A model generated the notes under the pieces. That model did not search any database and was not told where the DNA came from. It saw only the letters and a list, made by a program, of their open reading frames with translations. The translations under genes and the position numbers were made by a program. DNA of 64,000 nucleotides from Psoroptes ovis (Eukaryota; Arthropoda; Arachnida; Sarcoptiformes; Psoroptidae): contig PQWQ01000005.1 in assembly GCA_002943765.1 (NCBI GenBank), positions 1,736,001-1,800,000 on the forward strand, written 5' to 3'. This document shows positions 40,901 through 46,458 of this stretch, in pieces (position 1 is the stretch's first letter; every line of letters begins with the position of its first letter).

Positions 40901-40954
40901 AAGATATGTTGAGGCACCAGTTAATATGAATAAAAATTTAATTGGTTCTAACAT
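2704..40954 (-). CDS. CadN: CadN-like classical cadherin, multi-exon gene (3' end beyond window)
   Basis: Calcium-dependent homophilic adhesion receptor of the plasma membrane; classical cadherins link to actin through beta-catenin. I assembled 15 coding segments from splice sites: 40954-40900, 38962-38762, 28063-27897, 27581-27338, 27180-26738, 25162-24338, 20212-19045, 18977-18566, 13362-11900, 11611-10787, 10708-9917, 9830-9452, 7962-7721, 7660-7355 (or 7699-7355) and 3210-2704. Every junction keeps phase, giving about 2,700 codons without a stop. Order: signal peptide, about 350 low-complexity residues, about five cadherin repeats, an NGPPF repeat and DDPDDWD motif typical of N-cadherins, the CMLNE cysteine region, LamG, EGF, LamG, EGF, membrane span, tail. 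The two LamG domains and DDPDDWD favour CadN over DE-cadherin. The repeat count is far below the roughly 16 of Drosophila CadN. The catenin-binding end of the tail is not in the window. Confidence 0.85.
4737..4808. mobile_element. Hairpin MITE family A, copy 2
   Basis: GGCTGTACGAAAAGTTTT facing GAACTTTTCGGACAAG; 72 bp, in the intron between cadherin exons 13 and 14. Confidence 0.7.
5480..5671. mobile_element. TTAA-type MITE family B, copy 1
   Basis: Left end TTAA|CCCTTGCTGGCGCTCGACA. The right end ATATAAAGGG is followed by TAGA instead of TTAA. The GC-rich left portion stands out from its surroundings. The right boundary is uncertain. Confidence 0.5.
6747..6800 (+). repeat. Tandem repeat of about 28 bp
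   Basis: ATGGACATTCATTGATT is repeated, with a third diverged unit (ATGGTCATTCA); cadherin intron 14. Confidence 0.55.
7355..7962 (-). CDS. CadN: Cadherin exon 13: second EGF end, stalk and membrane span
   Basis: After CGTAG|ATGTCCC the reading is C-PEGFVEINDNGGKNCIKKHS, closing the EGF-like module. A Cys-containing stalk follows, then a polar linker and YGLFAIILFILIPLNIP, the outer part of the membrane span, ending at CCAT|GTAAGT in phase 1. The whole stretch is open, but an internal GTATGT donor at 7720 with acceptors at 7700 (21 nt) or 7661 (60 nt) may split it. All versions stay in frame; the 60-nt intron is the most plausible size. Confidence 0.85.
8154..8231. mobile_element. Hairpin MITE family A, copy 3
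   Basis: GAGCTGTCCGAAAAGTTCC facing GAACTTTTCGGACAAGCCT; intron 12 of the cadherin gene. Confidence 0.75.
8463..8535. repeat. Long inverted repeat (hairpin) unrelated to family A
   Basis: The left arm 8463-8490 contains AATAGGCAAAAATTTGAAAC; the right arm 8506-8535 contains GTTTCAAATTTTCGCCTATT. The arms pair over about 28 bases with few mismatches around a loop of roughly 15. It sits between family A copies 3 and 4 in cadherin intron 12. Confidence 0.7.
8581..8660. mobile_element. Hairpin MITE family A, copy 4
   Basis: GAGGTTGTCCAGAAAATTC facing GAACTTTTCGGACAAACCTC; intron 12, about 350 bp from copy 3 with a different hairpin between them. Confidence 0.75.
9452..9830 (-). CDS. CadN: Cadherin exon 12: end of LamG2
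   Basis: Completes FANG-CISDLKINDITIPLGDLLS, the final LamG2 strand, then an Asn/Gln-rich insert, QIGCRHN and LCTKLNCQQPFVCVDEWMSAKCI, which begins the second EGF-like module. The acceptor is TTTTTAG and the donor GCAT|GTAAGT, phase 2. Confidence 0.88.
9917..10708 (-). CDS. CadN: Cadherin exon 11: EGF and LamG2
   Basis: Joined by a 78-nt intron. It encodes a complete EGF module, CSFLNKKCQNNGHC followed by CDCPFGYYGNDCEH. LamG2 follows: FLQLSLNFVSINNDKSM, KIELYFRTRQWQAQLIKLIG, YLILEIRNAMIQFRYNLNP and YLINDGRWHRVFATLVG, with an Asp/Tyr-rich insertion before QIMIGGSLDD. It ends FANG in phase 1, the G-C junction of the LamG terminal loop. Confidence 0.92.
10787..11611 (-). CDS. CadN: Cadherin exon 10: remainder of LamG1
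   Basis: After ATAG|GATC the junction gives ELVDG-SLRLLFNFGSDIEEI, then YINDGNWHQIDIHF and RVLLMLDECTNQ, standard LamG strands. The domain closes with LQLGGIELL and HLIGFNGCIKNVMFNNHKYD ... QIGCHS. Between these two halves sits a large Ser/Asn/Gln/His-rich insertion of roughly 110 residues that breaks an otherwise normal LamG fold. The donor TCTG|GTAAGT leaves phase 1. Confidence 0.92.
11900..13362 (-). CDS. CadN: Cadherin exon 9: classical-cadherin juxtadomain, Cys region, start of LamG1
   Basis: Begins SLYRPVEIGRINVDDPDDWD, then KKFSW and FIIDSQNGQIRMKKF, the non-repeat region of invertebrate classical cadherins. The cysteine segment follows (FGINECMLNEHQN..CKLNC..C.CF). An expected EGF module is represented only by a degenerate Cys-poor, Asn-rich stretch. 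LamG1 starts at FKSDGVVWLDPLPIC, IISxDSNGIIFYYGP-type strand and MYLELVDG. The donor GATG|GTATGT leaves phase 1. Confidence 0.92.
14589..14743. mobile_element. TTAA-type MITE family B, copy 2
   Basis: A 155-bp GC-rich block with TTAA on both sides (14585-14588, 14744-14747). The ends are CCTCTTTGCATTCGACAGG and, inverted, CCCTTTAAGGGGCCGGGG. TTAA duplication plus CCC termini is the piggyBac pattern. No coding capacity. Confidence 0.65.
15103..15126 (+). repeat. GT microsatellite
   Basis: Twelve uninterrupted GT units in cadherin intron 8. Confidence 0.9.
15831..15933. mobile_element. Hairpin MITE family A, copy 5
   Basis: AGTTGTCCGAAAAGTTTT facing GAACTTTTCGGACAGACC; at 103 bp the longest copy, in cadherin intron 8. 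Confidence 0.75.
16272..16290. mobile_element. Hairpin MITE family A, half copy
   Basis: Only a right arm, AATAACTTTTCGGACAAAC, is clear. A weaker family-like stretch (GAAAATCGGCAAGAA, about 16209) lies upstream; no left terminus is visible. Confidence 0.5.
16942..16973 (+). repeat. AAT microsatellite
   Basis: About ten TAA/AAT units in cadherin intron 8; similar tracts lie at 29571-29600 and 34584-34610. Confidence 0.9.
17056..17130. mobile_element. Hairpin MITE family A, copy 6, flanked by TA
   Basis: GGCTGTCCGAAAAGTTTT facing GACTTTACGGACAGC. TA sits directly outside both ends (17054-17055 and 17131-17132), matching the target duplication of Tc1/mariner-type elements. Cadherin intron 8. 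Confidence 0.78.
18566..18977 (-). CDS. CadN: Cadherin exon 8: membrane-proximal NGPPF repeat
   Basis: Joined through a 67-nt intron to give YTKG-NGPPFHFEIDKTNDPW, then KKTFDREQRKHYQIPIIVSD, SGHPHSLSSTCLIDLIIGDQ and NDN. This matches the characteristic last repeat of type III classical cadherins, where NGPPF, SFDRE, IPI.I.DSG and IGDxNDN are conserved. A His/Ser-rich linker follows. The donor AAAG|GTATGT leaves phase 2. Confidence 0.92.
19045..20212 (-). CDS. CadN: Cadherin exon 7: cadherin repeats
   Basis: Begins ANTTVIIDIMDENDSWPKF, completing the repeat from the previous exon. It then covers about two repeats ending in LNNLNDNSPKL and VDDVNDNAPF, with NISESTAIDTIVAKFAAYDPD, YIDSKSGHVHLNRRLDRE and FQLKIIATD between. 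It ends in the next repeat at FDYDDYTKG. The DxNDNxP and LDRE motifs are intact in the third and fourth repeats. Asn/Asp/His-rich loops expand each repeat. The donor AAAG|GTAAGT leaves phase 1. Confidence 0.92.
20278..20365. mobile_element. Hairpin MITE family A, copy 7
   Basis: GGGTCGTACGAAAAGTCG facing AAACTTTTCGGACAACC, starting only 66 bp beyond the 3' splice site of cadherin exon 7. Confidence 0.7.
20479..20494. mobile_element. Hairpin MITE family A, half copy
   Basis: A left arm only (CGTGTCCGAAAAGTTT), about 115 bp from copy 7; no facing arm is found within 150 bp. Confidence 0.5.
22211..22300. mobile_element. Hairpin MITE family A, copy 8
   Basis: GAGTTGTCCGAAAAGTTTA facing GAAATTTCCGGACACCCT, somewhat diverged; cadherin intron 6. 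Confidence 0.65.
22719..22808. mobile_element. Hairpin MITE family A, copy 9
   Basis: GAGTTGTCCGAAAAGTTG facing AAAACTTTTTGAACAACT. The right arm is mutated at the GGAC core; cadherin intron 6. Confidence 0.65.
24338..25162 (-). CDS. CadN: Cadherin exon 6: first two cadherin repeats
   Basis: The acceptor TTTTAG|ATCACATTAATC begins in phase 0. An Asp/Tyr/Asn-rich insert is followed by a divergent repeat (DYFRINNTDGRIYL ... YRLNVYAKN). The next repeat is clearer: KLMENNSNPNQKLIQI, YSIVKN, FKIDSTNGLIMTNVCCFDRE, YEIIVQVVDRNDDNNK. DRE and the xDxND-type ends are the calcium-binding signatures of cadherin repeats. The donor AAG|GTATGT leaves phase 0. Confidence 0.85.
26108..26156 (+). repeat. Short tandem duplication in cadherin intron 5
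   Basis: CTACAACAGAGAGGGGG appears twice with a period of about 27 bp. Confidence 0.6.
26419..26541. mobile_element. Possible small hAT-like remnant
   Basis: Starts CAGTGTTTCTAAACTC and ends with the inverted CGATGGTTCTCAAACC, which resemble each other and the CAGTGGTTCTCAA-type ends of many hAT elements. A target duplication next to the ends is not clear, and the interior is non-coding. Confidence 0.35.
26738..27180 (-). CDS. CadN: Cadherin exon 5: acidic low-complexity segment with GC donor
   Basis: After TTTCAG|AT the exon reads DSFKQQHHQRFNNNN, a Ser/Thr/Arg stretch (RPTKSKHRPRIDGHG), then strongly acidic runs (DDDVDDDVYYDEDSDEND) and PTFEIEIND...SLPKPLLQ. Reading beyond CAG enters a hydrophobic stretch ending in a stop, so the exon must end here. 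The matching donor is CAG|GCATGT, a GC rather than GT site. It leaves phase 0, which the next exon needs. Confidence 0.6.
27338..27581 (-). CDS. CadN: Cadherin exon 4: Ser/His/Pro-rich segment
   Basis: The acceptor GTCAG|TCTTATCAAATG starts in phase 0 (SYQMKALMTPS). The exon encodes a serine-rich run, then MNRRIHHHYSMP, six histidines, QQPPPYHPYQQQHYHH and SNSIVSNSIN. The donor AATG|GTATGT leaves phase 1. It is low complexity, with no domain seen. The complementary strand is also open over the same bases, a by-product of the codon bias. Confidence 0.62.
27897..28063 (-). CDS. CadN: Cadherin exon 3: basic segment
   Basis: The acceptor ATAAAG|CT restores GCT from the G left by exon 2, giving N-APYEYLTNGYNRRMKNPKNH. 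A basic Lys/Arg/Gln stretch follows, then STNSTSNLTN, with potential N-glycosylation sites. The donor AAT|GTAAGT leaves phase 0. In another frame an upstream stop blocks extension, so the acceptor choice is constrained. No known domain. Confidence 0.6.
28403..28491. mobile_element. TTAA-type MITE family B, copy 3
   Basis: Ends CCTATCTTTATACTCGACAA and, inverted, CCCTTTGCACTCGACAGGCG. The flanks are no longer TTAA. A lone family-like end, TTAA|CCCTTTGCAA, occurs 46 bp further on at 28537. Confidence 0.5.
29748..29908 (+). repeat. Two-unit tandem duplication, period about 87 bp
   Basis: GGGCTATGGGC at 29748 and again at 29835. Both are followed at equal distance by TGCCTGAAAGTGC and a GGGGAATC-type stretch. 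The units are G-rich in an AT-rich intron. The frame is open across both but no protein family is recognised. Other simple-repeat types are absent here. Confidence 0.6.
30591..30680. mobile_element. Hairpin MITE family A, copy 10
   Basis: GAGCCTGTCCCAAAAGTTTT facing AAAACTTTTCGGACAACTT, with the interior ATTGAAAAT seen in copy 1; cadherin intron 2. Confidence 0.72.
30838..30920. mobile_element. Hairpin MITE family A, copy 11
   Basis: GTGTACGAAAAGTTTTTGA facing TCAAAAACTTTTCGGACAGC; cadherin intron 2, about 160 bp from copy 10. Confidence 0.72.
32045..32099 (+). repeat. Short tandem repeat, 23-25 bp unit
   Basis: GGACTAGAGAGAGACCAGAG-type units repeated twice with a partial third; intron 2 of the cadherin gene. 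Confidence 0.65.
33137..33166 (+). repeat. ATG microsatellite
   Basis: About ten TGA/ATG units in cadherin intron 2. Confidence 0.9.
34927..35000. mobile_element. Hairpin MITE family A, copy 12
   Basis: GATTGTCCAGAAAGTTCTG facing TTAAAACTTTACGGACAATC; 74 bp, cadherin intron 2. Confidence 0.72.
36773..36848. mobile_element. Hairpin MITE family A, copy 13
   Basis: GGGTTGTCCGTAAAGTTTT facing GAACTTTTCGGACAGCCC; cadherin intron 2. Confidence 0.75.
37071..37160. mobile_element. Hairpin MITE family A, copy 14
   Basis: AGGTCGTTCGAAAAATTTT facing GAACTTTTCGGACAACCT, left arm diverged; 220 bp from copy 13. Confidence 0.65.
38322..38354. repeat. Near-perfect 33-bp palindrome
   Basis: CTAATTTAATGATGAT, a single T, then its exact reverse complement (16 of 16 pairs). 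It lies in cadherin intron 2. Confidence 0.75.
38476..38622. mobile_element. TTAA-type MITE family B, copy 4
   Basis: A 147-bp block with TTAA on both sides (38472-38475, 38623-38626). The ends are CCCTTAGCACTTGAGG and, inverted, CCCTTAAAACTCAAGC. It lies 140 bp downstream of cadherin exon 2, inside intron 2. Confidence 0.62.
38762..38962 (-). CDS. CadN: Cadherin exon 2: Gln/Asn-rich segment
   Basis: Acceptor TTTAG and donor ATG|GTAAGT bound a 201-nt exon encoding TKYIKVGNNDD, a seven-residue Gln run and an Asn/Thr/Met-rich stretch ending MFDDN. It enters and leaves in phase 1. No domain is visible. The low-complexity content is shared with the next exons, supporting one extended disordered N-terminal region. 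Confidence 0.65.
38963..40899 (-). other. Cadherin intron 1
   Basis: 1.9 kb after the signal-peptide exon. It holds family A copy 15 and degenerate ATTACCGAATGTCTGAATCACTG-like wording near 39620-39760; no coding. Confidence 0.65.
40714..40787. mobile_element. Hairpin MITE family A, copy 15, flanked by TA
   Basis: GGTTGTCCAAAAAGTTCTTG facing CAAAAACTTTCCGGGCAATC, with inner arms GCCGATT / AATCGGC extending the stem. TA lies just outside each end. Cadherin intron 1, about 110 bp from the signal-peptide exon. Confidence 0.78.
40900..40954 (-). CDS. CadN: Cadherin exon 1: start codon and signal peptide
   Basis: The ATG is the complement of 40952-40954. It is followed by MLEPIKFLFILTGASTYL, a short hydrophobic secretion signal with a lysine near its start. 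An in-frame TAA lies 15 bases upstream (complement of 40967-40969), so this is the natural start unless a further 5' exon exists. The exon ends at a CTTG|GTAAGT donor at 40899-40898 in phase 1. Joined to the next exon, the junction reads YLV-TKYIKVG. Confidence 0.72.
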
Positions 40955-40969
40955 GATTAATGATGATTA

Positions 40970-43264
40970 TTTTGTAGTCGTTGATAGTGGTTGTTGAAAT
41001 AATTATGACTAATAATTATGATAATTAGTTGATGAGTAGATGATGATGATGATCACAAATTAATTACAAACAAAATTATTGAAAAAAATTTCAAATTGTG
41101 ATTCAATCAATAGACGAATCGTATCACAATCAATTGTTAATTAAAGTTGAAATTGAAAATAAACGCAAATATTGTACGCCGAATCAAGACACAAAATACG
41201 AATTGCGATCAATGTTGATTATGCGATTTTGGGAGAATATTCTAATTGATATTATTTTAAATAAACGCAATACAAATGAATAATCATTGAAAAATCATTC
41301 AAAAAAAAAAGAAAAAATCAATCAAAATCACGTTACTCATTCACCATTCATTCATTCATTATTTCATTCATTTGTTTGTTTGATGCTACAAATTAATGTA
41401 TCATTAATTATCAATTATATCATTCATTTACTGAGTCCAAAGTTGTTTAAAAATATCACTGAAGTTTGAGATTCTAAATTTAGTATAATTCAATATTTTT
41501 TGGATAATGTTCATTCACTTACTCACTTATTATTCATGGATCAAATAAACAAATGAACTTTACTAAATTTGATTATTGAAATTAATGATGTTCATCCACA
41601 TCATCATCATCATCGTGATGATCATGATCATGATCATCATTAAATAAAAACAAATGAATAATTGTGAAATGAGTCAAAAAAAAAAAAAAAAAAATTCCAA
41701 ACAAAACAAAAATTCCTTCGGTAAGAAGAATGCAGTAATAAATTTCGAGTTTTCGGTTGAACAATGAAGAATGCTGTCGGATATTTCGATAGCATTCACC
41801 ATCGTTCAATGGCATTTGATGGTATTCACTGATTTTCGACAATGTTCATCGGTATTCAGATGAAATATGATGGTGTTTTTTAGATGATATTTTCCTGATA
41901 TACGGTGGTATTTCGATAGTATCTGATGATATTTCGATGATATTCAAGAGATAATATGCACACACAGAGTATTGAAGGAGATTCTTTTTTTTTTCTTTGT
42001 TCTTCAAAAATTCATAAATCTAAATTCTTGAATAAATGTGAATAAATAAAAGAAAAGAAAAATAAAATAAAATAAAATATGAAACATTCAAAAAAGATTA
42101 ATTGAATATTTTGATATTATGAATGTTGTTTTGATATTTATTATATTATATTTCTATGAAATTCTTTTATTATGTTCAGTGAATCATCATCATCATCAAA
42201 TCATTTTCGATTCTCATTGATTTATTCGCTTTTGATTCTTTTGGAAAATTTCTGAATTCTTGAATTTTAATTTTAAAATCCATTTGAAAATGGCAATTTT
42301 TTTTTGTTTGCCAATCGAATTTGAATAAATTTCAATTTGTCAATTTATACGACGATTCAATGAAATTTTTTTTTTATAATGATTGATGATTAAATTATGA
42401 ATTTGTTCACGAATTCATCGATTCTTTCATGTAAGATCAACACGATTGCTGATATTGTTTGTTACTTTGTGATTAGCTGAAGAATTTCGAAATGACTTTT
42501 GAAACAAACTTTGAACTCATTCGATCCGAAATCTTTAGATATGTTGAAAAAAGATGAATTTTCAACCCTTTGCATTCGACAAGAAGCTGCTGATAGCATG
42601 CTACTATGCAGCGCACTAATGGAACTGATGCGCATTTTCAAAAATGGCCAGAATATAATGAAACGATGTCGAATATAAAGGGTTGAAGGGAAAAAAGGGT
42701 AATTGGAAAAGGTTATTTACAGTTCAAATGGTGCAAATTGCTAAAAACTATCAGAGAAAATGAATTAAATGATAAAAAAGGTGGAAAAAAAGATAAAATA
42801 AAATGAAATCGATAGGATTGTAATCGTAAATTAATTCAATTACAAATATAGATAATGCTTATTTCATGTTTTATTTGTAATTTATTCGAGTAATTCAGAT
42901 TTATTTTGAGTAACGATATTTACAAATTACAAATTATTTACATGTAAATTACAAATATTTGTAATTTCAAATATAAATATTGAATTTAGTTTGTTTTTTT
43001 CAGCATAAAATACATTAAAAATATGCATAAATAAAGCGTAAATGAACACAGAATTTGTTCAGAATCGAAAAACATGAACATTGATTTGAGCAAATGAAAT
43101 TTGGGTAAACGATTCGGGTAAATGAATGAATCACTGAAAATCAATGAAATTGATGAATTGATCGAATGAATCATTGATTCAATTGAATCATTGAATCAGT
43201 GGATAACGATATCAATAAGACGATAATTTGTAAGTGGAAAAAAAACACGAAATGGAAATCAAAA
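40970..43264. other. Upstream region of the cadherin gene
   Basis: Presumed 5' leader and promoter region of the minus-strand cadherin. AT-rich, with family B copy 5 at 42566. No defined promoter element could be supported. Confidence 0.4.
42566..42682. mobile_element. TTAA-type MITE family B, copy 5
   Basis: Ends CCCTTTGCATTCGACAAG and, inverted, CCCTTTATATTCGACATCG, the best-matched pair in the family; 117 bp. The flanks are TCAA and TTGA, a mutated TTAA pair. Confidence 0.65.
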
Positions 43265-43280
43265 GTTGTCCGAAAAAAAT
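43265..43280. mobile_element. Hairpin MITE family A, half copy
   Basis: A left arm only (GTTGTCCGAAAAAAAT), about 100 bp upstream of the retrotransposon remnant; the missing half may have been lost around that insertion. Confidence 0.45.
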
Positions 43281-43369
43281 TGGTCAAAAAATAATGAAAT
43301 TGTCAATTGAAAATCGATGTAAAAATACTTCGATACGATTCAATATCAATCCATCATTCTGGCAATTTT

Positions 43370-43683
43370 AATTATTACAAATGGAAATACAGAATAATCG
43401 AACATCCAAACTGTGATTGTGGTGCCGTTTTGCAGACATCTATGCACTTGTTGCTAGAATGTAATCGCTTTGCTTACCAACGCCACTTATGTGAAGTAAG
43501 TTGCGGGGGTAAGCTTAGCGATGAACTGCACATAATGGTACTTGATCGCAATAAATTGGTACATTTGATCGAATTTATGAAAGCGATTTTATCGTGATTG
43601 GAATTATTAATCTCCCCTATAAAAGAATGGTATAGGGGCATTAAACCGCTCGTTCATCATTTCATTTCATTTCATTTCATTTC
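43370..43683 (+). mobile_element. 3' end of a decayed non-LTR retrotransposon
   Basis: The frame ending at the TGA of 43595-43597 encodes YKWKYRIIEHPNCDCGA then LQTSMHLLLECNRF. This is the CxC-x8-H-x4-C zinc-binding motif that follows the reverse transcriptase in many LINE-type elements. After the stop comes a short 3' tail with a perfect 8-bp stem (CCCCTATA 43614-43621, TATAGGGG 43631-43638) and a terminal ATTTC-type simple repeat (about 43658-43683), the usual layout of a LINE 3' end. The rest of the element is missing, consistent with 5' truncation. The clade cannot be assigned. Confidence 0.7.
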
Positions 43684-44936
43684 AATCCATCATTCATCAT
43701 TCAATTCATTGATTTATTAATGTTCAATGTTCGATGTGTTTCTCGGAGAAAACGAGAAATTATTCGAAAAATGGACATCTTCGGAATAATTTCTCGTAGA
43801 AAATGATGATTCTGTAAAGAATATCCATGGAGGGAAATGTTTTTTTTTAATTCTGCATAGCTAAGAGTATCGTTGAATATTCTTCAAGAATATTCACCAA
43901 TGGAAAATTCTGAGGACTTTTAGGAATCATTTCGGGCTAGAATCGTATAGAATCGTGGGTTTTTTTGGCAAAATTTTTCTTCGAATTTCAGTCGAATCAT
44001 TCCAAGTTTTGAAAGGAATCGAAGGTTGAATTGATTTTGACCATTTTCTTTGATTAATTTTCTGACTAATTCAATGAATTTTTGTTTTGATTCGGGGCCA
44101 AAAAATCAGAAATTTTTAAGATAACCATCATAATACGTGGTATTGTGGTAACGACGTGCTCGAATCACGATTAATTTCGATGATTACATGGATGTTCAAA
44201 CGTACCTAAGATACACGCACACCTTGCAAAAATGCTCAAAACAATTGATTTAAATGATTATGGCCATCATTTCAACTATGCTCGCATAGAAATGGAATAA
44301 TGAGTGGATAATGATTCATTTTCATTGATTTTCACATACAGAATCCTTCTTATTACAAGAATAATTATGAAAAATGGCGAAAAAAAATTATTTTTAAAAA
44401 GCCAAAGCTTTAAAATGAAATGACAGGCATTTCATACTGCTATTTTATTTCGTTTCGATGAAAGTTCATCATCGACTGCAGATGTCAAGATTCGAGTAAG
44501 CCGACAGCCGCTTGATTTATTCGGTGTTTCGGGTCCAGTATTCAAACAGTCGTATTTGTTCTGAGACAGAGAATTTTCAAGTTTCAAGTTTTGCCATGTT
44601 TTCCCTTAGGGGTTTTTCAATTTTTGCTCCATCAAGAATGCTCGGTTTCGAAGCTCTTTGGCGTCGAAAATTATCGAAGCACACCAATGAAATGACCAAA
44701 GAAAATTTGTTTTTTTGAAGAATTTCAATTTAAAATTTGTATGAAGAGCGGTGAAAAGTGGGAAACGAGGAGAGGATGGAAAAATCCATTAAATTACAAT
44801 TTAAAAATTTCAAAAAAAATAAATAACGAAAATTGCCCGCAAAAAATGTGAAAAAAAAATTTTCGAAAATGGGAAAAATGAAAATGTGAAAGGAAATTCA
44901 ATCTTTTACATTCATTCATTGAAAATTTCAATTTCA

Positions 44937-45034
44937 AAGTTGTCCGAAAAGTTTGTTCGGTTTCTCTCCAGTGGGAATCATAGGAAAATCGGAGGAAATT
45001 AATGGAAAATCAGCAAGAACTTTTTGGACAGCTT
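44937..45034. mobile_element. Hairpin MITE family A, copy 16
   Basis: AAGTTGTCCGAAAAGTTTG facing AGAACTTTTTGGACAGCTT; 98 bp, intergenic. Confidence 0.7.
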
Positions 45035-46256
45035 GGAATTTTTTGATTTTTTTTTTCGTCGAAATTCATCGAAATTTCATGGAAATTCATTGAATTTCGA
45101 TGAATTTTCATCAAATTTCATACGGAATTCTCCATTGAGAATTCATTGATTGAAATTTAAATTTTTTTTTTCTATTCTTTTTTCATCGTAAAACGAAAAC
45201 AAATACTTTTTGCATACATTATCAATATGAATATCGATGAATTCTTAATGATTATGAATAATATATTCATCAAAAGAATATGGGAATTTTGTGAAATTAT
45301 GTAAAATTCATCTCGAAAGCGATTCATTTGCTTGTCTTTACTAGAAAAGGTATTCATTCATCAATTATTCACTTCAAAAGTTTTCTGAGAAATTTCGGTG
45401 GAATTCTGTGAAATTTTTGACGAAATTCTGTGGAATTCTTACGAAAATTCATGGAAAATTCTGTGAAATTACGGAGAAATTTTGTTATTTATGCGAAATT
45501 TTGCAATTTTTCTGCATAAGAAAAGTTTCATTTATTAAGAATATTCTTGAATTAAAAATTCAAGAATCAGCTGCTGTAGCTTGTTAAGGTTGTTGCAAAT
45601 GGTGTTTAATGGCTGTTGTTTAGATTGAAAATGTTTGAATTTTTAAATTTTTGGCCACCTTGGCCACAAATTCTTATTAAAATTCTTATGAAACTACCAC
45701 AAGAATTTCCAAAGTTTTTTTTTAAAGAAATGTGAGGGTGAAATTTTTTCTCAAGAATTTTAAAAAATTTAAATTCATGAAAATTCGATTCTAGAACCGG
45801 TGAAAATTGTGGCACTTATTAGCAAATATTGGCACCGGTGAAAATCAATGAATGAATGAATGAAATGAAAATTAAGTATGCCAATTAATTAATTGAATGA
45901 TTGATCGAATTAATTTAAATTCGGATTTGAAATAACAGTGAGACAAAAACGAAAAAAGTTTAAAAATAAACAAGCAATGAACAAGAATATTTGATACATT
46001 GCATTGATACAATACATACATGGTGAATATTAGGCGAAAAAAATAGGCCAAAAATGAATAAACAAAGGAGAAATATGAATAAATAAACAAAGTGTAAAAA
46101 TAATACTATTCTGAAGATGTGTGAATGAATTATGAAAATTATTTTTTGTTTTCATCTAAGATTAAAAATCAAATCGCGAGTAAACAATAACAATAATTGC
46201 AAACATAAGCAAAAAAATCAAAATTAAAATGAAATGAATGAATATTTAATGCTTGG

Positions 46257-46345
46257 AGGCTGTCCGAAAAGTTTTGGCGGCAAAAAGCAATAGCAAACTG
46301 ATGGGTTATCATTTTGAAAATTTGTTAAAACTTTTCGGACAATTT
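46257..46345. mobile_element. Hairpin MITE family A, copy 17
   Basis: GAGGCTGTCCGAAAAGTTTT facing AAAACTTTTCGGACAATTT; the left arm matches the family consensus exactly. Intergenic. Confidence 0.75.
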
Positions 46346-46370
46346 CTCAATACATTTTCGAAATAATTTG

Positions 46371-46458
46371 GCCTTGTCCGAAAAATTCGTGCGTATGTCA
46401 ATGAAGCTTAATCAATGGAAGTAAATATTAAATACCCGAAAGAAATTTTGGGACAACT
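46371..46458. mobile_element. Hairpin MITE family A, copy 18
   Basis: GCCTTGTCCGAAAAATTCG facing AGAAATTTTGGGACAACT. Only 25 bp from copy 17, so the two form a near-tandem pair. It is the last copy before the end of the window. Confidence 0.65.

Noticed and set aside
41582..41842. 86-codon minus-strand frame ending in Asp/His repeats
   Set aside because: It reads through a poly-A tract and ATC repeats upstream of the cadherin start; no signal of real coding.
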